From Streptomyces sp. CHD11 (GTDB lineage Bacteria; Actinomycetota; Actinomycetes; Streptomycetales; Streptomycetaceae): a stretch of DNA of 64,000 nt. Where the stretch lies: contig NZ_JABTTS010000031.1 of NCBI RefSeq assembly GCF_018638295.1, forward strand, positions 10,398 through 74,397, read 5' to 3'. This document shows positions 17,639 through 25,438 of the stretch, piece after piece. How positions within the stretch are numbered: the stretch's first letter is position 1; the number at the start of each line of letters is the position of its first letter. Position numbers and translations under genes: made by a program. Below the pieces are notes generated by a model. The model was not told the DNA's origin, did no database searches, and saw only the letters and a program-made list of their open reading frames with translations.

Positions 17639-19029
17639 CGCTGGGCCTCGGATTCGCTCACCGCGCAGCGGAAACCGATCTCCGGGCTCCTGGTCACCAG
17701 CGTCTTGCCCGCCCGGCTCACGGCGGTGAGCAGGGCCGGGGGTGAACTCCACGCCCCGCCGCGGACGCTGACCTCGGCCGACCACTCGCCCCACAGGTCG
17801 CCCGGGTCCATCGTGCCGAAGCGCGGCCGCAGGGGGAGGCCGTCCAGGTACCGGGTGGACGTCCACTCCCACACGTTGCCGCACAGGTCCCGGACCCCGA
17901 AGGGGGACTCGTTGCCCGGCAGCTCGTTCACCGGGCCGGTCGGCGCGGGGAGTTCGGTGATGCGGAGGTCCGCGAGCCGGCGCAGCCACGTCTCGCGGTC
18001 CGGGTCGCCGTCCGCGTCCCGCGCGAGGACCGCGTGCAGGCCCCGCACCCGCTCCGGGCGGAACGTGTCGCCCCACGGGTGGTGGCGGTGGTCGTCGCCC
18101 CGCGCGGCGCGCTCCCATTCGTCCTCGGTGGGCAGCCGCTTGCCGCACCAGTCGGCGTAGGCCACCGCGTCGTACCAGCTGACCCCGGTCACCGGGTGGT
18201 CGCCGGCGAAGCGGGGGTCGTCGGCGGTGGAGCGGGTGTGGTCGGTGCCGCGCGGCTCGTCCTGGTGGCACCACAGGTGGCCGTGGGCGGCGACGTCGGC
18301 GACGAACGCGTCGTACGCGGCGTTGGTGACCGGCAGGGTGTCCAGGTGGAAGCCCGCCACCTCGACCTGGTCCACGGCCGCCGCGGCCGGGTCGCCCCAG
18401 GAGCGTTCCCGGCCGGGGCGGGTCCCGCGGCGCAGCCGTCCGGCCGGGATGTGCCGCATGCCCTCCAGGGAGAGCCGGCTGGGCAGCCGGTCGGCCGACA
18501 GCGGGACGGGCAGGTCGTCCAGGACCGACTCGGCCGGCCCCGCCTCGGCGAGCAGCGTCCGTGCCGAGGCGATGGCGTGCGCGTCCGCCACCGTCACGTA
18601 GTTGCCGACGCCCGCGGCGATCTGGTCCGGGGACCGGCCGAGCACGGCCAGCAGGGTGTGCAGCGCCTGCGGGCCGCCCGCGGACCGCAGGGCCGGTGTC
18701 CCGGCCAGGGACGCGAGCGCCGGCCCCCGCACGGTCTCGTCCGGGTCGGCCAGCGCCCACCCGACGGCCTCGGCCGCCAGGTCCGGGGCGAGCCGTACGG
18801 CGGCCGCGAGGGCCCGCCGGCGGATCTCGGGCGTGTCGTGCAGCAGGCCGACCGCCAGGCACTCCTCGAGCAGCGGCGGGTCGGTCAGCCGTTCCAGGGT
18901 GCGCACATAGCCGTCGAGCAGGGCGTCGCGTTCCGCCGCGGGCCCGTCGGTCCAGCCGGCGATCCGCAGCACCTCGGACGGGACGTCCGAGGCTGCGGGG
19001 CCGGGGGAGAACTGCTCGGTGATCGTCAT
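17635..19029 (-). CDS. FGE/EgtB-like (SUMF1-domain) protein 2 with HEAT-like N-terminus
   Basis: 464 residues. Residues about 20-185 are helical and HEAT-like (LEECLAVGLLHDTPEIRRRALAAAVRL). Residues about 190-460 form the FGE-sulfatase domain: PVTNAAYDAFV, GVSWYDAVAYADWCGKRLPTEDEWERAARG, PWGD, LCGNVWEWT, VRGGAW, GFR. The copper-binding Cys pair of true formylglycine-generating enzyme, which follows the RGGS/A strand, is missing (RGGAWSSPPALLTAVSR). It is therefore not a sulfatase activator; a metal-dependent tailoring or binding role is inferred. The start overlaps the PhyH stop by 4 bp. Confidence 0.82.
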   Translation of the reverse strand: MTITEQFSPGPAASDVPSEVLRIAGWTDGPAAERDALLDGYVRTLERLTDPPLLEECLAVGLLHDTPEIRRRALAAAVRLAPDLAAEAVGWALADPDETVRGPALASLAGTPALRSAGGPQALHTLLAVLGRSPDQIAAGVGNYVTVADAHAIASARTLLAEAGPAESVLDDLPVPLSADRLPSRLSLEGMRHIPAGRLRRGTRPGRERSWGDPAAAAVDQVEVAGFHLDTLPVTNAAYDAFVADVAAHGHLWCHQDEPRGTDHTRSTADDPRFAGDHPVTGVSWYDAVAYADWCGKRLPTEDEWERAARGDDHRHHPWGDTFRPERVRGLHAVLARDADGDPDRETWLRRLADLRITELPAPTGPVNELPGNESPFGVRDLCGNVWEWTSTRYLDGLPLRPRFGTMDPGDLWGEWSAEVSVRGGAWSSPPALLTAVSRAGKTLVTRSPEIGFRCAVSESEAQR

Positions 19030-19805
19030 CGCGTGCCGGCCTCCGCTCCGGTGATCATGCTGGCGAAGTCCTCGCCCGCCCGGTGGCTGTACTCCGTGCC
19101 CGCCGTGGGCTTCTGGCCCGCCGAGTAGTACACGTACAGCGTCGCCCGGCTGGTGTCGTCCAGCACCGGACCCGAGTGGTGGAGGATGTTGTAGGTGTGG
19201 CAGATGACGTCGCCCGCCTCCGCCTCGAGCGGAAGCCCTTCGGGCTCCAGGCGCCGCGGCGGGTAGCGGTGGGAGCCGGGCACCAGGACCAGGCAGCCGT
19301 TACGGACGGTGGCGTCGTCCAGGTAGATGCCCACGTTCACCAGCGGGGTCACCGGGAGGTCGTGCGGGAAGTCGAGGTGCCAGTCCAGCGCGCTGTACGA
19401 GCTGCGCCTGCCGCGCTTCATCTGCCACACGGCTCCGTCGATGGCGTCCTCGAACCGCCAGGTCGGCCCGCCCAGCAGACCGGGGCCGAGCGCGTCCAGG
19501 TTCCGGCGCCCGATCAGGTCCCGGGTGGCGTCGCAGTGCAGGGTGAAATAGGGCAGCCGGTGCAGGGTCGCCCGGCCGTCCTCGTCGTACGACGGCTTGA
19601 TCACCCGGTCGCGGTGCTCGGCCGGCACCTTCCCCTCGAGGGTGTCGCGCTCCAGGCGTTCGGCGTCGCGCCGGATGACGTCCACGTCCTGCGCGTCGAA
19701 CACGCCGCGGTAGACGACGAACCCGTACTGCTCGTAGAAGGCGCGTTGTTCCGCCGTCACCGTGCCGTCGTAGGTGAAGCGCGGGATGCGCTGCGGGGAA
19801 GTCAC
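19026..19805 (-). CDS. Phytanoyl-CoA dioxygenase family Fe(II)/2-oxoglutarate oxygenase
   Basis: A 259-residue PhyH-type oxygenase. The iron ligands are visible as H143-x-D145 in DWHLDF and a distal His at 209/210 in NILHHSGP, with Arg220 placed to bind 2-oxoglutarate. GSHRYP and the double-stranded helix strands are present. Its GTG start overlaps the stop of FGE-like protein 1 and its stop overlaps the start of FGE-like protein 2, both by 4 bp, so the three are probably made in equal amounts. It likely hydroxylates or desaturates the operon's substrate, for which the encoded 29-residue peptide is the leading candidate. Confidence 0.88.
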   Translation of the reverse strand: MTSPQRIPRFTYDGTVTAEQRAFYEQYGFVVYRGVFDAQDVDVIRRDAERLERDTLEGKVPAEHRDRVIKPSYDEDGRATLHRLPYFTLHCDATRDLIGRRNLDALGPGLLGGPTWRFEDAIDGAVWQMKRGRRSSYSALDWHLDFPHDLPVTPLVNVGIYLDDATVRNGCLVLVPGSHRYPPRRLEPEGLPLEAEAGDVICHTYNILHHSGPVLDDTSRATLYVYYSAGQKPTAGTEYSHRAGEDFASMITGAEAGTR

Positions 19806-21208
19806 CGGATCACCCCCCGGAAGCCGATCTCGTTGTGCCGGTCCGTGAAGAGGTCCTTGCCGCGGAAGTACGCCGTGACCTGCTCCCGCATGGAGGTCCA
19901 CGCGCCGCCCCGGATGACCACCGAGGTCTCCTCGGCCGTCGCCCATTCGGTACGGGGCCTGCCGGAGATCATCGGTTTCATCCGGTCGCGGGTGAAGAAG
20001 TTGGTGTCCGTCCACTCCCAGCAGTTCCCGACCAGGTCCGCGACTCCGTAGGCGCTGACGTTCCTGGGGTGGGAGCCGACCGGGACGGTGGTGACCGCGG
20101 GGGTCCTGTCGTCGAAGGTGCTCAGGACGTCGCGCCAGTGTTCCAGGCTCCGCGCCGGTCCGAAGGAGGCGCCGAACCACCTCAGGGCGTCCGGGTCGAA
20201 CTCGTCGCCCCACGGATAGCGCGATCCCCGCTCGCCGCGTGCGGCCTTCTCCCACTCCAGTTCGGTCGGCAGCCGCTTCCCGAGGTGGGCGAGGTAGGCG
20301 TAGGCGTCGAACCAGTCGACGCCCGTCGCGGGGTGGTCGGGGCCGAACCGGGTGTCGCCGGCGATCCCGCGGCGGTGGTCCTTGCCCTCGGGCTCGTCGG
20401 GGTGGCAGAGCGCGTGCTCGGCGGCCTGCGGGCCGTCCGCCCACGCGTCGTACTGCCGGTTGGTCACCGGGTACCGGTCGATGAGGAAGTCGGGCAGGTG
20501 GCGGGTCTGCCGGGGGACCGCGTCGTCCACGTCGTACAGCGGATGCACGACGTCGTCCATGCCGATGCCGACCACGAACTCCGAGCCCGGGACGCGCACC
20601 ATGCCGTCGGGGACGGGGGGCAGGTTCTCCGGGTCGTAGTCCCAGTGCTCGTCCAGCGCGGTCTCCGGCGGCAGCTGCCCGGTCCCGGAGTGCTCCCGCT
20701 CGATGCCCAGCCGGGCCGCGCGGTCATCGGCCCCCAGGATCCGGTCCATCGCCCTGGCCACGACCGCGGCCCCGATGCCCACCGGTTTGGTGCTGCGGAA
20801 GAGGCCCGCCTCGGCCGGCCCTGTGATGTGCACCAGTTCCTCGTAGGCCTCGCCGACGCGGTGCCGGCCGGCGATCCTCGCGGCGGTGAACACCACGAAG
20901 TCCTCGTCGTCGCCGAGCAGCCAGACCAGGAACTCGCGCGCCGCGGGATGGGTGGCCAGGAACGGTTCGACGCCCTCGAGCACCGACAGGCGGACGTCCG
21001 CGCGCGGGTGGGTGGCCGCCAGCGCACAGAGTTCCTCGACGATCCGGGGGTGCCGGAATCCCGCGATCGTCTCCCGCAGTTCGGCGCGTTCCCGGTCGGT
21101 CAGCGGATCGCGGGATTTCTGCCACGGCTCGTGGGCCAGGAAACGGTCCACCAGCCCACTCAGGGTTTTCTGTTCAACGGAAAAGCGCTCGTAACTCCAT
21201 CGGTGCAC
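19802..21208 (-). CDS. FGE/EgtB-like (SUMF1-domain) protein 1 with HEAT-like N-terminus
   Basis: 468 residues. An N-terminal helical repeat region (RHPRIVEELCALAATHPRADVRLSVLEGV) precedes an FGE-sulfatase domain from about residue 200: PVTNRQYDAWA, GVDWFDAYAYLAHLGKRLPTELEWEKAARG, YPWGD, VGNCWEWTD, VIRGGAWTSM, NEIGFRGVI. As in protein 2, the catalytic Cys pair of genuine FGE is absent. The GTG at 21208 is favoured because GAGGTGG lies 5 bases upstream; the frame also opens with TTG at 21253 without a ribosome site. It is the first enzyme gene after the peptide and its hairpin. The HEAT-like part could hold a peptide or a partner protein. Confidence 0.82.
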   Translation of the reverse strand: MHRWSYERFSVEQKTLSGLVDRFLAHEPWQKSRDPLTDRERAELRETIAGFRHPRIVEELCALAATHPRADVRLSVLEGVEPFLATHPAAREFLVWLLGDDEDFVVFTAARIAGRHRVGEAYEELVHITGPAEAGLFRSTKPVGIGAAVVARAMDRILGADDRAARLGIEREHSGTGQLPPETALDEHWDYDPENLPPVPDGMVRVPGSEFVVGIGMDDVVHPLYDVDDAVPRQTRHLPDFLIDRYPVTNRQYDAWADGPQAAEHALCHPDEPEGKDHRRGIAGDTRFGPDHPATGVDWFDAYAYLAHLGKRLPTELEWEKAARGERGSRYPWGDEFDPDALRWFGASFGPARSLEHWRDVLSTFDDRTPAVTTVPVGSHPRNVSAYGVADLVGNCWEWTDTNFFTRDRMKPMISGRPRTEWATAEETSVVIRGGAWTSMREQVTAYFRGKDLFTDRHNEIGFRGVIR

Positions 21209-21257
21209 TGGTTCCACCTCGATTGCCCGGGTCAGTGATTTCTGAGGTCGCAAACCC

Positions 21258-21292
21258 AGTCTGTGGAGGGCCCGTACGGCCCTCCACAGACT
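21258..21292 (-). terminator. Intra-operon hairpin (likely attenuator)
   Basis: A perfect 15-bp stem (21258-21272 with 21278-21292) with loop CGTAC, 15 bases after the stop codon of the 29-residue peptide and about 50 bases before the first FGE-like gene. No clear T-run follows. In many RiPP operons such a hairpin lets the precursor be made in excess over the enzymes. Confidence 0.75.
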
Positions 21293-21307
21293 CAGAGCCT
21301 GCCCTGA

Positions 21308-21397
21308 TCAGGCCGCCCACTTGAAGTGCGTGCCGGCCGGGCGGACACCGCCCTTGCGCTGCGAGCGCAGAGCGTTCCACTGACGAAGCGTCTTCAT
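21308..21397 (-). CDS. Candidate RiPP precursor peptide, 29 residues
   Basis: A small gene with ATG at 21397 preceded by AGGAGGTGA at ideal distance, and TGA at 21310-21308. The product starts MKTLRQWNALRS, has a Gly-Gly pair at 16-17, and ends THFKWAA; Trp7 and Trp27, His24, Pro20 and several Arg/Lys stand out. It is strongly basic with no Cys or acidic residue. GG at 16-17 could mark a leader/core boundary (core VRPAG to THFKWAA). It is the first gene of the operon with two FGE-like proteins, a PhyH oxygenase and an exporter. Alternative roles are a regulatory leader peptide or a small free-standing factor. Homologues are unknown to me. Confidence 0.7.
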   Translation of the reverse strand: MKTLRQWNALRSQRKGGVRPAGTHFKWAA

Positions 21398-21511
21398 CTG
21401 TTTCACCTCCTGATGCTGAATCGGCAACCGAGTGCACCGACGGTCCCTTTCAGCGATCCGCTCTGTCAAGTTCACGAATCTTTACGGTCTTTTGACCGCG
21501 CGGAACGGCTT

Positions 21512-21540
21512 GTTCAACCGCGTCGATTCAGCGGTTGAAC
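21512..21540. promoter_or_regulatory. StrR-type operator 3
   Basis: A perfect GTTCAACCG-N11-CGGTTGAAC, identical in both half-sites to operator 1; arms extend to 10 bp with a 9-bp spacer. It lies between the peptide operon (-) and the glycosyltransferase (+), so both are probably in the StrR-like regulon. Confidence 0.8.
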
Positions 21541-21608
21541 GGCGGGTTCGGGGGCCATTCTCCTGGGTGCGTTCCATTCCACCCCCCACAATTCGAGAGG
21601 AGTGCGGC

Positions 21609-22925
21609 GTGCGCGTTCTCGTCGTGCCGTTTCCCTGGAAGACTCATCTGTACAACCTGGTGCCGCTGGCGTGGTCGCTGCGCGCGGCCGGTCACGAGGT
21701 GCGCGTGGCCGGCCGGCCCGACCTCCTCGACGCCGTCACCGGGGCCGGCCTGACGGCTCTGGGCGTCGGGCCCGGTGAGACCCCGCGGGTCCGCGCGGAG
21801 CGCGACCGGCGCCAGTCCGCGCAGCGCGCCGCCGCCGCGAGGAGGGCCCCGCGGGAGGGCCTGGAGCCGCTGTTCGACCCACGGCCGGACCGCGAGCGGC
21901 TGAGCTGGGAGCAGGCCTCCAGGGTCGTCGACGACCTGGTGCTGCCGCAGGCCCGGAGATCCAACGACCCGATGATGGAGGACCTGGTCGCCGCCGCCCG
22001 CGCCTGGCGGCCGGATCTGGTGCTCTGGGGCGCGAAGGCCTTCGCGGGGGCGGTGGCCGCCGCCGCGGTGGGCGCGGCCCACGCCCGGGTGCTGTACTCC
22101 GTCGACGTCTACGCCCGTCTGCGGGAGGACTTCCTGCACGCCAAGGCCCGCCGGCCGCCACAGCGGCGCGCCGACACGCTGCGCGACTGGCTGGCCGGCT
22201 GGTCCGCGCGGTACGGCGTGGAGTTCTCCGAGGAGCTGGTCAACGGGCAGTTCACCATCGCCCCGTTCCCCGAGGCGTTCCGGCCCGACCCGCGGCCGGA
22301 CACGCTTCCCGTGCAGTTCGTCCCCTACAACGGCTCGGCCGTCGTGCCCGGATGGCTCGCCGGGCCGCCACGCCTGCCGCGGGTCCTGATGACCTTCGGC
22401 GACTCGCTCGACGACGGGCCGGTACGGCTGCTGCCCGTCGAGCGCGTCCAGGAGATCCTCGACTCGGTGGCAGGTCTGGAGATGGAACTGATCCTGGCCC
22501 TGCCGCCGCACACCCGGCGGGAGCTGCGCGAGGTGCCGGCCAACACCCGTGCGGTGGAGTCCGTTCCCCTGTCCGAGGTGCTGCCGACCTGCTCGGCGGT
22601 GGTGCACCACGGCGGCACCTGGTCGTTCGGCTGCGCCCTGCGCCACGGCGTTCCCCAGCTGCTGATCGGCCGGGCGTTCGACGCCCCGCTGAAGTTCGGC
22701 TGCCTCGAGCGCGCGGGCGCGGGGCTGGCCATGACACCCGCTCAGGCGGACGGACCCGCGGTCCGTGCCGCGCTGCTCCGCCTGCTCGGGGACCCGGACC
22801 TGCGCGCCAACGCCCGCCGCCTGGGCGAGGAGACACTGGCCCTGCCCTCGCCGGGCGAGCTGGCGCGCACGCTGGAGGACGTGGTCGCCGCCCGCCGGGC
22901 CGGCCCGGTGCCCGCCCCGCGCTGA
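21609..22925 (+). CDS. GT-B glycosyltransferase (family 1, antibiotic type)
   Basis: A 438-residue glycosyltransferase of the DesVII/EryCIII class. It starts MRVLVVPFPWKTHLYNLVPLAWSLRAAGHEVRVAG, and the donor site reads AVVHHGGTWSFGCALRHGVPQLLI. It is about 80 residues longer than the one at 82-1158, mainly through a basic insertion around residues 60-110. The GTG at 21609 follows AGGAG by 7 bases. It diverges from the peptide operon and ends in a terminator. With the other GT it suggests two glycosylation events, or two acceptor sites. Confidence 0.92.
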   Translation: MRVLVVPFPWKTHLYNLVPLAWSLRAAGHEVRVAGRPDLLDAVTGAGLTALGVGPGETPRVRAERDRRQSAQRAAAARRAPREGLEPLFDPRPDRERLSWEQASRVVDDLVLPQARRSNDPMMEDLVAAARAWRPDLVLWGAKAFAGAVAAAAVGAAHARVLYSVDVYARLREDFLHAKARRPPQRRADTLRDWLAGWSARYGVEFSEELVNGQFTIAPFPEAFRPDPRPDTLPVQFVPYNGSAVVPGWLAGPPRLPRVLMTFGDSLDDGPVRLLPVERVQEILDSVAGLEMELILALPPHTRRELREVPANTRAVESVPLSEVLPTCSAVVHHGGTWSFGCALRHGVPQLLIGRAFDAPLKFGCLERAGAGLAMTPAQADGPAVRAALLRLLGDPDLRANARRLGEETLALPSPGELARTLEDVVAARRAGPVPAPR

Positions 22926-23368
22926 CCCCGCGAACGGACCGGACGGACCGGTCGGGCCCCGCACGGAGACCGTGCGGGGCCCGAAGGGCGTGGCGATGTG
23001 GCGGTGTGGCGGGTACGGCCAGTCAGGACGCCGGGACCGGCACCAGGTCCGGTGACGCCTCGCAGACGGCCTCGACCCCCGGCAGGAGTCCGGCCCGGTG
23101 CCCGACCCGCCCCCGCGAAGGGACCGGTCGAACCCCGCACGGCGACCGTGCGGGGCCCGAAGGGCGTGGCGATGTGGCGGTGTGGCGGGTACGGCCAGTC
23201 AGGACGCCGGGACCGGGACCGGGACCGGTGACGCCTCGCAGACGGCCACGACCCCCGGCAGGAGTCCGGCCCGGTGCCCGACCCGCCCCCGCGAAGGAAC
23301 CGGTCGAACCCCGCACGGCGACCGTGCGAGGCCCGAAGGGCGTGGCGGGGCGTGGCGGGTACGGCCGG
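22926..23368. repeat. 176-bp tandem repeats containing a duplicated gene 3-prime end and terminator
   Basis: This gene-free stretch is made of about 2.5 imperfect 176-bp units that continue into the last ~100 bp of the hydrolase gene. The segment CGAAGGGCGTGGCG recurs at 22982, 23158 and 23334, and the stop-proximal segment TCAGGACGCCGG at 23023, 23199 and 23369. Each unit holds a hairpin plus a minus-strand copy of the codons for the hydrolase C-terminus (ending VPAPAS or a variant and a stop). The hydrolase 3-prime end and its terminator have thus been duplicated in tandem. Confidence 0.88.
22954..22982. terminator. Terminator hairpin, repeated in each 176-bp unit
   Basis: A 13-bp stem (22954-22966 with 22970-22982) and 3-base loop AGA between the convergent glycosyltransferase (+) and hydrolase (-). 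Related hairpins recur about 176 and 352 bp further on. Confidence 0.8.
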
Positions 23369-24922
23369 TCAGGACGCCGGGGCCGGGACCGGGTCCGGTG
23401 ACGCCTGGCAGACGGCGTCGACGCCCCGGCGGGAGTCCGGACGGGTGCCGTCCCTCAGGAAGTCGCCGACGTACTCGTTGAGGCAGGCGTTGTTGTTCGC
23501 CGACAGCGCCGCGCCGACGTTGTGACCGCCCCGCTCCAGGACCAGCCGGGAGTTCGGGAACAGCCGGTGCGTCTCGACGGCGCCGGCCACCCCGTGCGCG
23601 GTGTCGAACTGGGGCTGCACCAGCAGGACGTCCACCTTGCGGTGGCCGACCTCGGCCGGCTCGCTCTTCGCGGACTGCGGCCAGAAGGCGCACGGAGCGT
23701 TGTACCAGGCGTTGGTCCAGGTCAGGAACCGGTTGCCGGCGTCGTACTGGCGGGAGTGGCTGCGGTGCCACTTCTTCCAGTCGGTCGGCCAGGGGCCGTC
23801 GAGGCAGTTGACCGCGTTGGTCATCGCGTGCCGGTTCTGGTGCGGGAAGCCCGGCGGTGAGTAGTTGGCCCGCAGCGAGGCCGGGTCCCCGTTCACCACC
23901 CAGTCGGAGAGGATCTTGGCACGGGAGAGCCAGGTCCAGCTGCGGTAGACGACCGGTTCGAAGACGTCGGACCACTCGGACGGGCCGATCCTGCCGTCGA
24001 CGGGCGCCGCGCGGAGCGCGTCCTGTCCCTCGTAGTAGCTCGCCTCGACCTCGGCCGCGGTCGTGCCCAGGTGGTAGACGTCGTCGTACTCGGCGACCCA
24101 GGCGAAGAAGATCCCGGCGTTGCGCTCGGACGTCACGTTCTTGCTCAGGCTGTTGCGGTACCCCACGCCGCTGGGGCGCACCACGCTGTCCAGCACCATC
24201 CGCTCCACCCGCCGCGGGAAGAGCGTGGCGTACTGCGAGCCGAGGTAGGTGCCCCAGTCGGTGCCGAAGTAGGTGATCTTCTCCTGGCCGAGCGCGACGC
24301 GCATCCGGTCGAGGTCGCGCGCCGCGTCCTCGGTGCTCAGGTGCTTCAGCACGTCGCCGTACGTGTCGCCGCAGCTCTCGGCGTACGCGCGGGCCCGCTC
24401 CACCCACTCCCGCTCGGCGGCGGGCGTGGACGGCACCGGGTCCGGCTGGGCCTGCCCGGGGTCGAGGTAGTCGCTGTCGCAGACGACGGACGGCTCGCTG
24501 GCGCCGACGCCGCGCGGGTCGAAGCCGATCCAGTCGTAGGCGCCGCCGACGTCCTGGGCCAGCCCGGTGGTGCCCTGGGCGTACCGGGTGGGCAGGTCAC
24601 GGCCGATGCCGCCGGGCCACTGGCCGCGGTTGAGCACGACGACGCCCTTGTACTCGCTGTCGGGGACGGTGTGCTTGGCCCGGGTCAGCGCCAGGCTGAT
24701 CTTCTCGCCCCTGGGGGCGTCGTAGTCGAGCGGCACCCGCACCGAGCCGCACTCCAGGCCCTCGAGCATGTCGCCGAGGACCGGGTCCCCGCCCGGACAC
24801 GGCACCCAGTCGATGCTGCCGGCGGCCCGGTGGACCGCCTCGTCCGCCGCCGCGACCGGGATCACGGCCGAGCCCACCAGGGCTGCCGCGATCACCGTTG
24901 TGACCAACGCAAGCTTTCTCAC
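23369..24922 (-). CDS. Secreted TAP-like alpha/beta-hydrolase with Asp in place of Ser nucleophile
   Basis: 517 residues with a signal peptide (MRKLALVTTVIAAALVGSAVIPVAAA). The fold is that of streptomycete tripeptidyl aminopeptidases (S33). The nucleophile elbow, normally G-T-S-W-G, reads G220-T-D222-W-G224. The usual NPGGPG oxyanion segment is NRGQWPGG. The Asp and His of the triad appear intact (QFDTAHG; RGGHNVG). An Asp nucleophile is typical of epoxide hydrolases and dehalogenases, and Alp1U/Lom6 of the kinamycin and lomaiviticin pathways are alpha/beta-hydrolase epoxide hydrolases. I infer a role in epoxide opening rather than peptide cleavage. The C-terminal codons lie in tandem repeats. 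Confidence 0.85.
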   Translation of the reverse strand: MRKLALVTTVIAAALVGSAVIPVAAADEAVHRAAGSIDWVPCPGGDPVLGDMLEGLECGSVRVPLDYDAPRGEKISLALTRAKHTVPDSEYKGVVVLNRGQWPGGIGRDLPTRYAQGTTGLAQDVGGAYDWIGFDPRGVGASEPSVVCDSDYLDPGQAQPDPVPSTPAAEREWVERARAYAESCGDTYGDVLKHLSTEDAARDLDRMRVALGQEKITYFGTDWGTYLGSQYATLFPRRVERMVLDSVVRPSGVGYRNSLSKNVTSERNAGIFFAWVAEYDDVYHLGTTAAEVEASYYEGQDALRAAPVDGRIGPSEWSDVFEPVVYRSWTWLSRAKILSDWVVNGDPASLRANYSPPGFPHQNRHAMTNAVNCLDGPWPTDWKKWHRSHSRQYDAGNRFLTWTNAWYNAPCAFWPQSAKSEPAEVGHRKVDVLLVQPQFDTAHGVAGAVETHRLFPNSRLVLERGGHNVGAALSANNNACLNEYVGDFLRDGTRPDSRRGVDAVCQASPDPVPAPAS

Positions 24923-25090
24923 GTGATTCCCCTCCTGAATTCAGCGCGCTGGCAGCGTGGCACCGGCCTGTCGGACGCGGCTCGAGAACACCTGGAGGAC
25001 CGCTCGAGGCAAGAGGCGCGCGAGTGCGGGAAATGCGCGGATCTCCTTAGCATGAGGCGGCGACCGAATCCCCAACCCCCGGGAGTGAGA

Positions 25091-25438
25091 ATGGCTGACG
25101 AGGCCATCCAGGGAATCAAGACCGTGCTGCATCCCGTGGCGGACGTGGCGGCGGCCAAGAAGCTGTACGCCGCCCTGTTCGGCATCGAGCCGCAGACCGA
25201 CTCGGAGTACTACGTCGGCTTCGACGTCGCGGGCCAGCACATCGGGCTGGTGCCGGCGGGGGCGCAGGACGGGCAGGTCGCCTACTGGCAGGTGGCCGAC
25301 CTCGAGGCGAAGCTGGCCGAGGTCACCGCCGCGGGCGCCAAGCTGACCAGCCCCGCCAAGGAGGTCGGCGGCGGCCGCCGCGTGGCCACCGTCACCGATC
25401 CCGACGGCAACGTGATCGGCCTGCTGCAGGACAGCTGA
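25091..25438 (+). CDS. VOC/glyoxalase-fold protein
   Basis: A 115-residue single-domain vicinal oxygen chelate protein. It starts MADEAIQGIKTVLHPVADVAAAKKLYAALFG and ends with VATVTDPDGNVIGLLQ, the usual strand before the second metal or ligand position. In antibiotic clusters such proteins bind and protect against the product or catalyse isomerisation-type steps. GGGAG precedes the ATG. It is divergent from the secreted hydrolase and upstream of the sugar dehydratases. Confidence 0.82.
   Translation: MADEAIQGIKTVLHPVADVAAAKKLYAALFGIEPQTDSEYYVGFDVAGQHIGLVPAGAQDGQVAYWQVADLEAKLAEVTAAGAKLTSPAKEVGGGRRVATVTDPDGNVIGLLQDS

Noticed and set aside
17635..21208. True formylglycine-generating enzymes or ergothioneine EgtB.
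   Set aside because: The FGE copper cysteines are missing, no sulfatase gene is nearby, and the N-terminal regions are HEAT-like rather than DinB with an obvious 3-His motif.
24923..25090. CTCGAGAACACC...CGCTCGAGG pattern between hydrolase and VOC gene as another StrR box.
   Set aside because: Half-sites do not fit GTTCaaccG/CGGTTGAAC and the spacing is different from the three good sites.
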